Below are positions 1 through 8,250 of a DNA stretch of 64,000 nt, one piece after another. A program made the position numbers and the translations under genes. The first letter of the stretch is position 1; each line of letters begins with the position of its first letter. The stretch is from an uncultured Collinsella sp. (GTDB lineage: Bacteria; Actinomycetota; Coriobacteriia; Coriobacteriales; Coriobacteriaceae): positions 1 through 64,000 of the forward strand of contig URLR01000003.1 of NCBI GenBank assembly GCA_900548815.1, given 5' to 3'. A model generated the notes under the pieces. It worked only from the letters and a program-made list of their open reading frames with translations. It made no database searches and was not told the origin of the DNA.

Positions 1-48
1 TCTACACGAGCCTTATCGTCGGCAGCGTCAGATGTGTATAAGAGACAG
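1..48. other. Illumina Nextera i5 adapter (not genomic)
   Basis: Bases 1-7 match the end of the P5 adapter, 8-15 (GAGCCTTA) have the form of an i5 index, 16-29 (TCGTCGGCAGCGTC) are the Nextera read-1 adapter, and 30-48 are the 19-base Tn5 mosaic end. Genomic sequence starts at about base 49. This is assembly contamination at a contig end and explains why the first gene lacks its 5' part. Confidence 0.97.
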
Positions 49-50
49 AG

Positions 51-1829
51 ACGGCTCTGTTTGTGGTCGACGCCGAGGCCGGCCCACAGCCTACGACGGT
101 TAAGCTCTGGTATGCCGCCGAGGACCTGCGTCTGGCGCGTGCGGTGTTCGTAAACCGCCTGTCGCGCTCCGAGGCCAGCTTTGCGACCACGATGGACCTG
201 CTGCAAGAGCGCTTTGGCACGCGCCTGGGCGCCGTGACCCTTCCCTGGGGCGAGGGCGAGGACTTTGACGGCATCATCGACCTGGTGCGCATGAAGGCGC
301 GCCATTGCAACGGCACCGAAGCCGTTGAGTCGGAGATTCCCGAGGGGTATCGTGCCCAGGCCGAGGAGGCCCATGACCATCTGTGCGAGTTGGTGGCCGA
401 GGCCGACGATGAGCTGATGATGAAGTACCTGGAAGGCGAGGAGACGCTGACGCAGGGGGAGCTTGAGGGCCTGCTGTCGAAGGCGATCGCCGAGCGCATC
501 TTTGTGCCGGTCTTTGCGGGCGATTGCATTAAGGAGCAGGGCGTCAACTCGCTGATGGACGACATCGCGACGTACTTCCCGGCGCCGACCGACTACGGCG
601 AGATGCCGCTCATCGACGGTGATTCGCTCAAAATCTCGAGCGACGATGACCGTCCGGTGGCGTTTGTGTTTAAGACCCTGGCCGATCCGCAGCAGGGTCG
701 CATCAGCTTTATCAAGGTGCTGACGGGTACGCTTGAGCCGGGTCTTGAGCTGATCAACGCGCGTACCCGCAAGGGCGACCGTCTGGCTCACCTGTATGTG
801 ATGTGCGGCCGCGATATGACCGAGGTTGGCCATGCCTATGCCGGCGACATCATCGTGGCGCCCAAGCTGGCTGCCGAGACGGGCGACACGCTCTCGATTA
901 CCGGCAAGGTCGAGGCTGCGGCGTTTAAGTTTCCCAACTCGCAGTACCGCATTGCCATCGAGGCCGAGAACCGCGGCGACGAAGAGAAGCTCTACACGTT
1001 TATCGAGAAGGCCTGCAAGGCTGATCCGACCATGAGCATCGACCGCGACGAGGAGACCGGCCAGACCATTATCTCCGCCGTGGGTGAGGCGCAGGTTTCG
1101 GTGCTGCTCAACCGTCTGGAGGATCGCACCAAGGTCGTGGCCAAGAGCGTGCCGATCCGCATTCCGTATCGCGAGACCATCCGCCGCACGGCGAGTGCCC
1201 AGGGCCGCCATAAGAAGCAGACCGGCGGCGCCGGTCAGTACGGCGACTGCTGGCTGCGCGTGGAGCCGCTCATTGGGCCCGACGGCACGAGTGACGGCTA
1301 CGAGTTTGTGGATGAGGTCGTGGGCGGCCGCATTCCGCGCTCGCTGATCCCCGCCGTGGACAAGGGCGTCCAGGAGACCATGAAGGACGGCATCATTGCC
1401 GGCTACCCGCTTACGGGCATTCGCGTGGCTGTGTACGACGGTTCGTATCACAGCGTCGACTCCAATGAGATGGCGTTTCGCGCGGCGGCTCGCATCGGCC
1501 TGCGCAAGGCATGCGCCGATGCCGATCCGGTGGTGTTGGAGCCCATCGAGGAAATCACGGTGACTATCCCCGAGAGCTACGCCGGCGCCGTGATGGGCGA
1601 TATCTCGGCCTCGCGCGGTCGCGTGACGGGCATGGAGACCGATGAGCGCGGCGACACCGTGGTCATTGCCCAGGCGCCGCTGGCAGAGCTGGCGGATTAC
1701 TCGACGCGCCTGCGCTCTATCACGCGCGGCACGGGTGACTTTACCATGAAGCCCGCTGGCTACGAGCAGGTTCCCTATGACGTTCAGGCCAAGCTGGTCG
1801 AGCGCTATGAGGAGGGTCGCGCCAAGTAG
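51..1829 (+). CDS. EF-G-like translation GTPase, 5'-truncated
   Basis: This is the C-terminal two thirds of an elongation factor G paralogue. The open frame runs back to the adapter junction without a start; its first residues (TALFVVDAEAGPQPTTVKLW) match the late G domain of EF-G, so the P-loop and switch regions are missing only because the contig ends. Domain II, III (with the GEAQVSVLLNRL stretch), IV (KKQTGGAGQYGD, the usual EF-G domain IV entry) and V follow in order. The sequence resembles the actinobacterial EF-G-like (FusA2) group more than the housekeeping FusA, and no ribosomal protein genes lie next to it. A terminator hairpin follows. A true ribosome-protection protein cannot be excluded without the missing N-terminus. 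Confidence 0.88.
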   Translation, partial: TALFVVDAEAGPQPTTVKLWYAAEDLRLARAVFVNRLSRSEASFATTMDLLQERFGTRLGAVTLPWGEGEDFDGIIDLVRMKARHCNGTEAVESEIPEGYRAQAEEAHDHLCELVAEADDELMMKYLEGEETLTQGELEGLLSKAIAERIFVPVFAGDCIKEQGVNSLMDDIATYFPAPTDYGEMPLIDGDSLKISSDDDRPVAFVFKTLADPQQGRISFIKVLTGTLEPGLELINARTRKGDRLAHLYVMCGRDMTEVGHAYAGDIIVAPKLAAETGDTLSITGKVEAAAFKFPNSQYRIAIEAENRGDEEKLYTFIEKACKADPTMSIDRDEETGQTIISAVGEAQVSVLLNRLEDRTKVVAKSVPIRIPYRETIRRTASAQGRHKKQTGGAGQYGDCWLRVEPLIGPDGTSDGYEFVDEVVGGRIPRSLIPAVDKGVQETMKDGIIAGYPLTGIRVAVYDGSYHSVDSNEMAFRAAARIGLRKACADADPVVLEPIEEITVTIPESYAGAVMGDISASRGRVTGMETDERGDTVVIAQAPLAELADYSTRLRSITRGTGDFTMKPAGYEQVPYDVQAKLVERYEEGRAK

Positions 1830-1862
1830 AGTGTGATTTTGTCTGCAATGTAGGTGCTGACG

Positions 1863-1898
1863 AAAGGGCCGCCCTGGGTAACCGGGGCGGCCCTTTTT
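1863..1898 (+). terminator. Rho-independent terminator after EF-G-like gene
   Basis: A GC-rich hairpin (AAAGGGCCGCCC paired with GGGCGGCCCTTT) ends in a T run, 34 bases after the EF-G-like stop codon. Confidence 0.85.
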
Positions 1899-1957
1899 GA
1901 TTCCTTGGGGACGGAGGAAAACGGATCATTTTAGGCTTTGGGGCAGCTTGGTCGGTC

Positions 1958-2941
1958 CTAGTCTCCCGAGGCTTGATTGCGGCCGGTGGCGTAGTCGATC
2001 TGCACGTGCGGCTGCAGGTTGTAGCAATATACGTGGAAGCAGAGGGTCTTGCCGTGGTCCTCGACCGATTGCGCCTCAAGGCGCACGCCACGGCAGACAA
2101 GTTCCTCTTCGTTATACATGGGCGTGACGCGGTAGAGCACATGGTTGCCCGTATCGCGAATATAGTTGAGAATCTGCTCCTCAAACGGCAGCATGCCCGT
2201 TTCGTTGAGATAGCGCGTGCCGGTGAGGAGATTTTTGCGGTTGGCGTTTTCGCCGCAGAGCGACCAGGCGATAAGGTGGCAGCGGTTGTAGAGGCTCTGG
2301 CCCGGAATAAAGTCGTAGCGCTGCTGGCGCCATCCAGCGGGATGGATACGCGAGATATCGCCGCGTTCGCCTTGACCGAGTGATTCTGGGCCCACGCAGG
2401 CGAGCGCTTTGCGGGTGCGGCCCAGGCTGTCGAGCTTGGAGAACTTCTTAAAGCAGCCCTCTTCTGCAGCGCGATCGTATTCATCGAGTGTGAATGATGG
2501 CGTGCCGAGCGGGTGCGTGCTGTCGGCGCGCAGGGCAACGTAGGGGTTGCCGGCGTAGTCGGGAATGCTGCTGAGATATACGCCGCGGGCGCGGTGGAGA
2601 TCGGGGTTTTCGACCTCGTCGATGGGGGCGGTGGCGCTGTCTGTGGAAGTGTCGTCACCGGTGTCGGTTGCGGCGGAATCGGAGCCATCGCCAGGGTCCT
2701 GGCCGTTTTGAGGGTCCGAGGAGCTCGCCGTTCCCGATTCGAGCCGAGCGACCAGGTCCGCCTCGTCGTCGGTGCGGCTGGGACTTTCGTTTTGTTTCTC
2801 GGCCAGAGCTACCGCCTGCTCATCGCTTTGCGGCGACAGCAACTTGGGCGCTCCGTCGAGCGATCCCGTAAACAGCGCAAACCCGAGCACCACGGCGGTG
2901 CCGATGGAAAGTACTTGCTTGTAGGCGGGCTTGCGCGACAT
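1958..2941 (-). CDS. Membrane-anchored DNA/RNA non-specific endonuclease (NucA/EndA type)
   Basis: A 327-residue protein with a basic N-terminus and one hydrophobic segment (about 8-27) that is either a signal peptide or an anchor. A low-complexity Ser/Asp/Thr-rich linker (about 50-110) leads to an Endonuclease_NS_2-type domain (about 115-327). The catalytic motif is visible as YNRCHLI (His222) followed by the metal-binding region with Asn246; the family usually has D-R-G-H, so N-R-C-H is a mild variant. A start at 2941 is supported by AGGAG six bases upstream. It probably degrades extracellular nucleic acid for nutrition or acts in DNA uptake. No competence genes are adjacent. It converges on the EF-G-like gene. 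Confidence 0.82.
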   Translation of the reverse strand: MSRKPAYKQVLSIGTAVVLGFALFTGSLDGAPKLLSPQSDEQAVALAEKQNESPSRTDDEADLVARLESGTASSSDPQNGQDPGDGSDSAATDTGDDTSTDSATAPIDEVENPDLHRARGVYLSSIPDYAGNPYVALRADSTHPLGTPSFTLDEYDRAAEEGCFKKFSKLDSLGRTRKALACVGPESLGQGERGDISRIHPAGWRQQRYDFIPGQSLYNRCHLIAWSLCGENANRKNLLTGTRYLNETGMLPFEEQILNYIRDTGNHVLYRVTPMYNEEELVCRGVRLEAQSVEDHGKTLCFHVYCYNLQPHVQIDYATGRNQASGD

Positions 2942-3026
2942 TGAGGCTCCTGGATGGACGGTTGGGAATCTACCAGTCTAGCAGGAGCCGGCAGGGGCCG
3001 TTCGATCGAACAAATACTTAAGATTT

Positions 3027-3055
3027 GGGACAAACACTACTGATTCATTTGTCCC
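3027..3055 (-). terminator. GGGACAAA inverted repeat behind the LacI gene
   Basis: GGGACAAA (3027-3034) pairs with TTTGTCCC (3048-3055), five bases beyond the stop of the LacI-type gene on the minus strand. It may terminate that gene. It also resembles the GGGACA-bearing palindromes found elsewhere in the window. Confidence 0.5.
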
Positions 3056-3060
3056 GCGGT

Positions 3061-4071
3061 CTAGACCGAGGTGGAGTCGAGCCAGTTGAGCTTGCACTCG
3101 AGAATGCGCTGCTCGCCGGGTTCGCTGCTGCCGTCAAGTAGGGCGAGCAGCATCTCGGCTGCTTCGCGACCTTCCTGGTTGACGGGCTCGATGATGGTGG
3201 AGACGGTCGGCGTGGTGAGATTAGTCCAGTCTTCGCAGTTGAGTCCCAAAAGGCCGATTTGCTGCGGAAGCAGATGGGCCATGGGCTGAAGCGCCTTGTA
3301 GACGCGGGGGAGCGCCCATTGGTTTTGGACAAAGATGAGCGTACGCTTGGCGGGATTGAACTTGAATTTAAAGTATTCGGTGAGCTCGTTGATTGACGGC
3401 TTGTTGTGATCGATGGGAATCGCTTTGTAGAGCTGCCCGTTCGCTGCCAGCGCCTCGGCATACCCCTGAAAACGCTCCATGCGGGTGCGCATTTCGGTCA
3501 TGTTGGCGGCAATGGAAAAGAAATCTTCGTAGCCGGCGTCGAGGAGTGCCTGTGTGGCGTTGTACACGCCGTCGTAAAGGTTGGTTTTGATCCAGCTGGT
3601 ACCTGGGCTATAGATGGCCGCATCGAAAAAGACGACCGGCTTGCCGGCGCGTCTAATGCGGTCATGCACGGCTTTGAAGTTTGCCGTGGGCTGGATGATA
3701 AAGCCATCGACGCCCAGCGAGAGCATCTTGTCGACGTACATGAGCTCGGTCTCGGGGTTAAAGTTGCTCGTGCAAACGACCGTCTGGTAGCCCGCGGGGA
3801 GCATGACCTGCTCCATGCCATTGAGAACGAGCCCCGCCCATTTGTTGGTGTTATCCAAAATGATGATGGCAATGACGTGGGTTTGCTTGCCGGTGGGCGT
3901 CTGCGCTTGGGCGTTGGGAACGTATCCGAGTTCCTTAATGACGCGCGCGATTTTGTTCTGCGTCTTCTCGCTAAGCTTTTCTCGTTTGTCGTTGAGGTAA
4001 TACGAGACGCTTGCCGTCGAGGTTCCCGCCTCTCGAGCGACGTCTGCGATCGTAACGCGCTGTTTTGCCAC
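3061..4071 (-). CDS. LacI-family transcriptional regulator
   Basis: A 336-residue repressor. The N-terminal LacI helix-turn-helix is clear (VTIADVAREAGTSTASVSYY, about residues 6-25, then the hinge-helix region near 50), followed by a periplasmic-binding-protein-like sugar sensor domain. I chose the GTG at 4071 because GGAAGGAG lies seven bases upstream and the HTH begins a few codons later; longer in-frame starts exist upstream but lack a ribosome site. It is divergent from the EIIBC/GatZ/Tal/Tkt operon and is the obvious candidate to control it, binding the repeats in the shared intergenic region. The effector, presumably a phosphorylated ketose, is unknown. Confidence 0.88.
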   Translation of the reverse strand: MAKQRVTIADVAREAGTSTASVSYYLNDKREKLSEKTQNKIARVIKELGYVPNAQAQTPTGKQTHVIAIIILDNTNKWAGLVLNGMEQVMLPAGYQTVVCTSNFNPETELMYVDKMLSLGVDGFIIQPTANFKAVHDRIRRAGKPVVFFDAAIYSPGTSWIKTNLYDGVYNATQALLDAGYEDFFSIAANMTEMRTRMERFQGYAEALAANGQLYKAIPIDHNKPSINELTEYFKFKFNPAKRTLIFVQNQWALPRVYKALQPMAHLLPQQIGLLGLNCEDWTNLTTPTVSTIIEPVNQEGREAAEMLLALLDGSSEPGEQRILECKLNWLDSTSV

Positions 4072-4293
4072 AGCGACTCCTTCCGACAGATGAGCATTTT
4101 CCAACATGATGACTTTGAGTCTTGGTGAAGGATACGCTTCGGTGAGCGGCTTTTTCCTTTCATATGAGTATGCAACAAATGCGGCATACGGGTGGGGTCG
4201 AAATTTGTGACCGGCATGCGCATCTGCCGTCTACCGAGAAAATCAAATACTTCTTGACTTTTGAAATCGAGGGCAAAATCGCAGGATTCATTT

Positions 4294-4326
4294 TTGGTTA
4301 AACGCATAACTAAATCGCATAACCAA
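4294..4326. promoter_or_regulatory. Putative operator of the PTS/Tal/Tkt operon
   Basis: The 415-base divergent region 4072-4486 contains an inverted repeat TTGGTTA (4294-4300) / TAACCAA (4320-4326). Inside it the direct repeat CGCATAAC occurs at 4303-4310 and 4316-4323. This is the best candidate site for the adjacent LacI regulator. A TTGACT hexamer lies at 4254-4259 but I see no convincing -10 at the right distance. Nothing else was recognised in the region. Confidence 0.45.
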
Positions 4327-4486
4327 CGCTCTGACCTGCGCGTTTACCGAAATAAGCTGGCATTAAGAAAAACGAGCACCTATATTGTTCTTGTCGAAAA
4401 GACAGCAAGTCCAAACGGCAGGGGATGCTCCGGAGGCCTCCGCAAACGGTGTCTTGCGCACGCAACTCTATGAAAAGAGGGAAGCA

Positions 4487-5959
4487 ATGAAGATCGTAGG
4501 CGTTGCCGCCTGTACTGTGGGTATCGCCCACACGTATATGGCCCAGAAGGCGATTCAGGATGAATGCGCCGCCCGTGGCATCGAGTGCAAGGTCGAGGCT
4601 CAGGGTGGCCTGGGTATCGAGAATGAGCTCACGCAGGAAGACGTGGACTCCGCCGACCTGGTCCTGGAGTCCGTCGACGTGGGTGTCGAGAACGAGGACC
4701 GTTTTGAGCAGAAGATGGCCGAGGGCAAGTTCCTGAAGGTCGGCACCTCGGATGTAATCGCCGATCCGGTAAAGATCATCGACCAGGCCATTGAGATCAT
4801 CAAGGCGACGGGTGGCGCCGTTGACGCGCCCAAGGCCGAGGCCAAGGCAGAGAAGAAGGCCGTCTCCGCTGCCCCGCAGGCCCCGACACCGGCGTCCAAG
4901 CAGTCTATCTTTGCCGATCCTGGCAAGACGCTGCTCAATGCATTCAATACCGGCGTTTCCTATTTTATCCCCATCGTCGTTATCGGCGGCGTGTTTCTTG
5001 CCTTCTCGCTGGCATCCGGTACCGCCGGCGCCAACGGCATGGAGGTTACGAACCCGCTGATGGTGAGCCTTAACACCATCGGCATGGCCGGCATCTCCAT
5101 GATGATCCCGGTGCTTGCGGCATACATCTCCTACTCGATGGCCGGCAAGCCCGCGCTCGCCCCCGGTTTTGTCCTGGGCTACCTGGTCAACAACGCAGTC
5201 GTTACCCCTAACGGCAACAGCGTTTCGACCGGCTTCTTGGGCGCCATGATCATGGCGGTCATCTGCGGCTACTTTGTCCGCTGGATGAAGACCTGGAAGG
5301 TCAACAACACCATCCAGACCATCATGCCCATCCTGATCATCCCGATTCTGACCTCGCTTGTCCTGGGCATGGCCTATATCTACATCCTGGCCACGCCGCT
5401 TGGCTTTGTGATGGACTGGCTCACCGGCGTGCTCGGCAGCCTGCAGGGCGGTTCCGCAGTTGTCCTGGGTCTGGTCATTGGCGTTATGACCGCCTTCGAT
5501 ATGGGTGGCCCCATCAACAAGACCGCCTCGACCTTCACCATGGCCATCATGGCCTCCGGTATCTACGGTCCTAACGGTATGTTCCGCGTCGCCGTCGCCG
5601 TTCCCCCGATCGCCTGTGGCCTCGCTGCGCTCATCGCCAAGAACAAGTTCGATGACGCTGACCGCCAGATGGGCATCTCCGCGCTGTTCATGGGCTGCAT
5701 CGGTATTACCGAGGGCGCTATCCCCTTCGCGGTCAAGGACCTCGGTCACACCCTGCCCGGCATTTGCATCGGCTCTGCCGTGGGTGCGGCACTTGCCGCC
5801 TTCCAGGGCATCGACTGCTACGTCCCGCACGGTGGCTTTATCGTCGCCCTTGCCACCAACAACGTCGCGCTGTTCTGCCTGGACATCGTGATTGGCGCCG
5901 TGGTCGCCGCTGCAATCCTGATTGCCATGAAGCCCACGCTCGATAAGCAGACCAAGTAA
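4487..5959 (+). CDS. PTS fructose-type transporter EIIBC
   Basis: A 490-residue membrane permease of the fructose-mannitol PTS class. Residues 1-100 form an EIIB domain with the phospho-accepting Cys9 in AACTVGIAHTYMAQ (the family usually has CPTGIAHT). An Ala/Lys/Pro-rich linker (about 100-145) leads to an EIIC domain with about nine hydrophobic segments and the conserved DMGGPINK motif. EIIA is not fused; it is encoded as the last gene of the same operon. The start at 4487 follows AGAGGGAAGC. The transporter takes up and phosphorylates a hexose, probably a ketose, using PEP. The substrate is not determined by the sequence; the neighbouring GatZ-family protein hints at tagatose, psicose or a similar ketohexose. 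Confidence 0.9.
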   Translation: MKIVGVAACTVGIAHTYMAQKAIQDECAARGIECKVEAQGGLGIENELTQEDVDSADLVLESVDVGVENEDRFEQKMAEGKFLKVGTSDVIADPVKIIDQAIEIIKATGGAVDAPKAEAKAEKKAVSAAPQAPTPASKQSIFADPGKTLLNAFNTGVSYFIPIVVIGGVFLAFSLASGTAGANGMEVTNPLMVSLNTIGMAGISMMIPVLAAYISYSMAGKPALAPGFVLGYLVNNAVVTPNGNSVSTGFLGAMIMAVICGYFVRWMKTWKVNNTIQTIMPILIIPILTSLVLGMAYIYILATPLGFVMDWLTGVLGSLQGGSAVVLGLVIGVMTAFDMGGPINKTASTFTMAIMASGIYGPNGMFRVAVAVPPIACGLAALIAKNKFDDADRQMGISALFMGCIGITEGAIPFAVKDLGHTLPGICIGSAVGAALAAFQGIDCYVPHGGFIVALATNNVALFCLDIVIGAVVAAAILIAMKPTLDKQTK

Positions 5960-5973
5960 ACCTTTAAGGACTC

Positions 5974-6034
5974 CGGTTGTGCGGAGGGATGGATTTGACT
6001 CCGCACAACCGCCCCTACACAACAAAATCCATCC
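5974..6034 (+). other. Crossing stem pair between EIIBC and gatZ-like gene
   Basis: CGGTTGTGCGGAG (5974-5986) is perfectly complementary to 5999-6011, and GGATGGATTT (5987-5996) to AAATCCATCC (6025-6034). The two stems interleave, giving either an H-type pseudoknot or two mutually exclusive hairpins. A third hairpin (GGGCCCA/TGGGTCCC) follows near 6043-6058. It lies in the 144-base intercistronic spacer. Confidence 0.5.
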
Positions 6035-6103
6035 GTACTGATAGGGCCCACATCTGGGTCCCAGGGAACTTTTGTCAAAAATCCTCTGGAGAAGGAGAAC
6101 AAA

Positions 6104-7378
6104 ATGTCCAACCTCACCATCCGTCAGGCCGTTCAGGGCATGCTCAAGCTGCAGGATAGCGGCGATCACGCAACCATGGTCGGCATTGGCCCCATGAGCC
6201 CCAACCTGATTCAGGCCGTGTTCGAGCTTGCCAAGGACGAGGATTTCCCGCCCATGTTTATCGCCAGCCGCAACCAGGTCGATATGGACGAGATGGGCGC
6301 CGGCTACGTCAACGGTTGGGACCAGACGCGCTTTGCCGCCGACATCAAGAAGGTTGCCGACGAGGTGGGTTACACCGGTCCGTACTACCTGTGCCGCGAT
6401 CACGGCGGTCCGTGGCAGCGCGACGAGGAGCGTAACGCCCACCTGCCCGAGGACGAGGCCATGGAGCTCGCCCGCAAGTCCTTCGTCGCCGACATGGAGG
6501 CGGGCTTTGACCTGCTGATGGTCGACCCCACCAAGGACCCCTATCAGATCGGCAAGGTTATTCCGCTCGACGTGGTGCTTCGCCGCACGATTGATCTTAT
6601 CGACTACCTTGAGCAGTACCGTCGCGAGCATAACCTGCCCGAGGTTGCCTATGAGGTCGGTACCGAGGAGACCAATGGCGGCTTGACCTCTACCGATAAG
6701 TACGAGGAGTTCATTTCTCAGCTGCAGCCCGAGCTCGAGAAGCGCGGCTGCCCCATGCCCACCTTTATCGTCGGCCAGACCGGTACGCTCACCCGTTGGA
6801 CCGAGCAGGTCGGCCATTACAACTTCAAGAATGCCCGCGAGCTCGCCGACATGGCTAAGCGCTACGGCGTGGGCCTGAAGGAGCACAACGCCGACTATCT
6901 GGACGACGCGACGCTGCTCGAGCACATCCCGGCACACGTGACCGCCTCCAACGTTGCTCCGCAGTATGGCACCGAGGAGACCCGCGCCTACCTCAAGCTC
7001 TGCGCCACCGAGCAGATCCTGGTCGACAACGGTCTGTGCGATGACCCCTCCGACCTGTATCACACGCTGCTGGTCAAGGCCATCAAGACCGAGCGCTGGC
7101 GCAAGTGGATGACCGGCGATGACGTTAACCTGCAGGTCGATGACATCCTTGCCGACGATGAGCTCAGCCTGAAGATCCTGGATGTCTCCGGCCACTATGC
7201 GTTCAACGATCCCGAGGTCAAGGAGCAGGTCGAGAAGCTCTATCGCAACCTCGCTGCCCAGGACATCGACGGCAAGCGCTTTGTGATCGAGCACATCAAG
7301 CGCCCGATCAAGCAGTACGTCGTCGGTCTTAACCTCAAGGGCGTCACGAGCCGCATCGAGAAGGCTCTCGAGGACTAA
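6104..7378 (+). CDS. GatZ/KbaZ-family protein (possible ketose-6-phosphate 4-epimerase)
   Basis: A 424-residue TIM-barrel protein of the GatZ/KbaZ family (COG4573), full length, with the family's CRDHGGPW and VGTEETNGG motifs. In enterobacteria GatZ is called the non-catalytic partner of the GatY tagatose-bisphosphate aldolase. No GatY lies in this operon; the only class II aldolase in the window is 54 kb away in a different PTS cluster. Stand-alone members of the family have been reported as hexulose-6-phosphate 4-epimerases (tagatose-6-P to fructose-6-P), which would fit the following transaldolase and transketolase genes. That assignment is inference. The start follows GGAGAAGGAGAAC. Continuous with the operon. 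Confidence 0.85.
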   Translation: MSNLTIRQAVQGMLKLQDSGDHATMVGIGPMSPNLIQAVFELAKDEDFPPMFIASRNQVDMDEMGAGYVNGWDQTRFAADIKKVADEVGYTGPYYLCRDHGGPWQRDEERNAHLPEDEAMELARKSFVADMEAGFDLLMVDPTKDPYQIGKVIPLDVVLRRTIDLIDYLEQYRREHNLPEVAYEVGTEETNGGLTSTDKYEEFISQLQPELEKRGCPMPTFIVGQTGTLTRWTEQVGHYNFKNARELADMAKRYGVGLKEHNADYLDDATLLEHIPAHVTASNVAPQYGTEETRAYLKLCATEQILVDNGLCDDPSDLYHTLLVKAIKTERWRKWMTGDDVNLQVDDILADDELSLKILDVSGHYAFNDPEVKEQVEKLYRNLAAQDIDGKRFVIEHIKRPIKQYVVGLNLKGVTSRIEKALED

Positions 7379-7435
7379 GTAGCTTTTCCTACACGACGCC
7401 GGGCCTGGGGCATGTCCCAGCCGCAGGCCCGGCAC

Positions 7436-7466
7436 ATAGGACAAAGGGACATCCCCTTTGTCCTAT
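7436..7466. repeat. GGGACA-type palindrome between gatZ-like gene and tal
   Basis: A near-perfect 31-base inverted repeat (ATAGGACAAAGGG, loop ACAT, CCCTTTGTCCTAT) followed by TTTTT. It could attenuate transcription inside the operon. It belongs with the other GGGACA-bearing intergenic palindromes. Confidence 0.7.
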
Positions 7467-7503
7467 TTTTTGAGTTTTGGATTCCTTCGAAGGAGTTTGC
7501 ACC

Positions 7504-8187
7504 ATGAAGTTCTTTATCGATACCGCCAATCTGGACGAGATCGCCGAGGCCAAGAGCTGGGGCTGCCTGGCCGGTGTTACCACCAACCCGTCCCTGTACG
7601 CCAAGACCGGCGGCAAGCTTGCCGACTTTGAGCCGCATATGCTCAAGATTGCCGAGCTCTGCGAGGGCCTGCCCGTTTCCGCCGAGTCTACCGCTACCAC
7701 TGCCGAGGGTATGATCGAGGAGGGCAAGCGCCTTGCCGCCCTCGCCCCCAACATCGTGGTCAAGCTTCCCGTGTGCGAGGCCGGCCTTGCCGCCTGCCGT
7801 GCGCTGGCCGATGCTGGCGTGCGCGTCAACATGACGCTCGTCTTCTCGCCGACGCAGGCCCTTATGGCCGCCAATGCCGGTGCTCGCTACATCAGCCCGT
7901 TTGTGGGGCGCTTCGATGACATCGCCGAGGACGGTATCTCGCAGCTCGACAACGTCGTGACCTGCATTAAGAACTACGACTGGACGGGCAAGAACGTCGA
8001 CGACACCGTCGAGATCATCACCGCCTCGGTTCGTACGCCCAACCACGTGACCCAGGCCGCGCTACTCGGTGCCGATATTGCGACCGTGCCCATGGCCGCT
8101 CTCAAGAAGTGCCTGCATCATCCGCTGACCGACCAGGGCCTCGCCTCTTTTGAGGCTGACTGGCAGAAGGTCGTCGCTCAGGCTTAA
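7504..8187 (+). CDS. tal: Transaldolase, small TalC/FSA-type
   Basis: A 227-residue class I aldolase-fold enzyme; the Schiff-base lysine is Lys87 in NIVVKLPV. Two residues separate true transaldolases from fructose-6-phosphate aldolases in this family: here Glu61 (SAES) and Phe133 (SPFVGR) are the transaldolase forms, whereas FSA enzymes carry Gln and Tyr. So it should move a dihydroxyacetone unit between fructose-6-P and erythrose-4-P in the non-oxidative pentose phosphate pathway. The start at 7504 has AAGGAG nine bases upstream. It stands between the GatZ-like gene and the split transketolase. Confidence 0.9.
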   Translation: MKFFIDTANLDEIAEAKSWGCLAGVTTNPSLYAKTGGKLADFEPHMLKIAELCEGLPVSAESTATTAEGMIEEGKRLAALAPNIVVKLPVCEAGLAACRALADAGVRVNMTLVFSPTQALMAANAGARYISPFVGRFDDIAEDGISQLDNVVTCIKNYDWTGKNVDDTVEIITASVRTPNHVTQAALLGADIATVPMAALKKCLHHPLTDQGLASFEADWQKVVAQA

Positions 8188-8250
8188 CGAGTGGATTGCC
8201 CCGGCATCGCGTCATCCGGTGCCGGGGTTGTTCTCAAGAGAGGAATTCGT

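Noticed and set aside
4310..7444. A 1044-codon open frame on the minus strand
   Set aside because: It is antisense to EIIBC and the GatZ-like gene, has no family match in its repetitive Gly/Asp/His-rich sequence, and arises from high third-position GC in the real genes.
7504..8187. Fructose-6-phosphate aldolase (FSA)
   Set aside because: The two diagnostic positions carry Glu61 and Phe133, the transaldolase residues, instead of Gln and Tyr.
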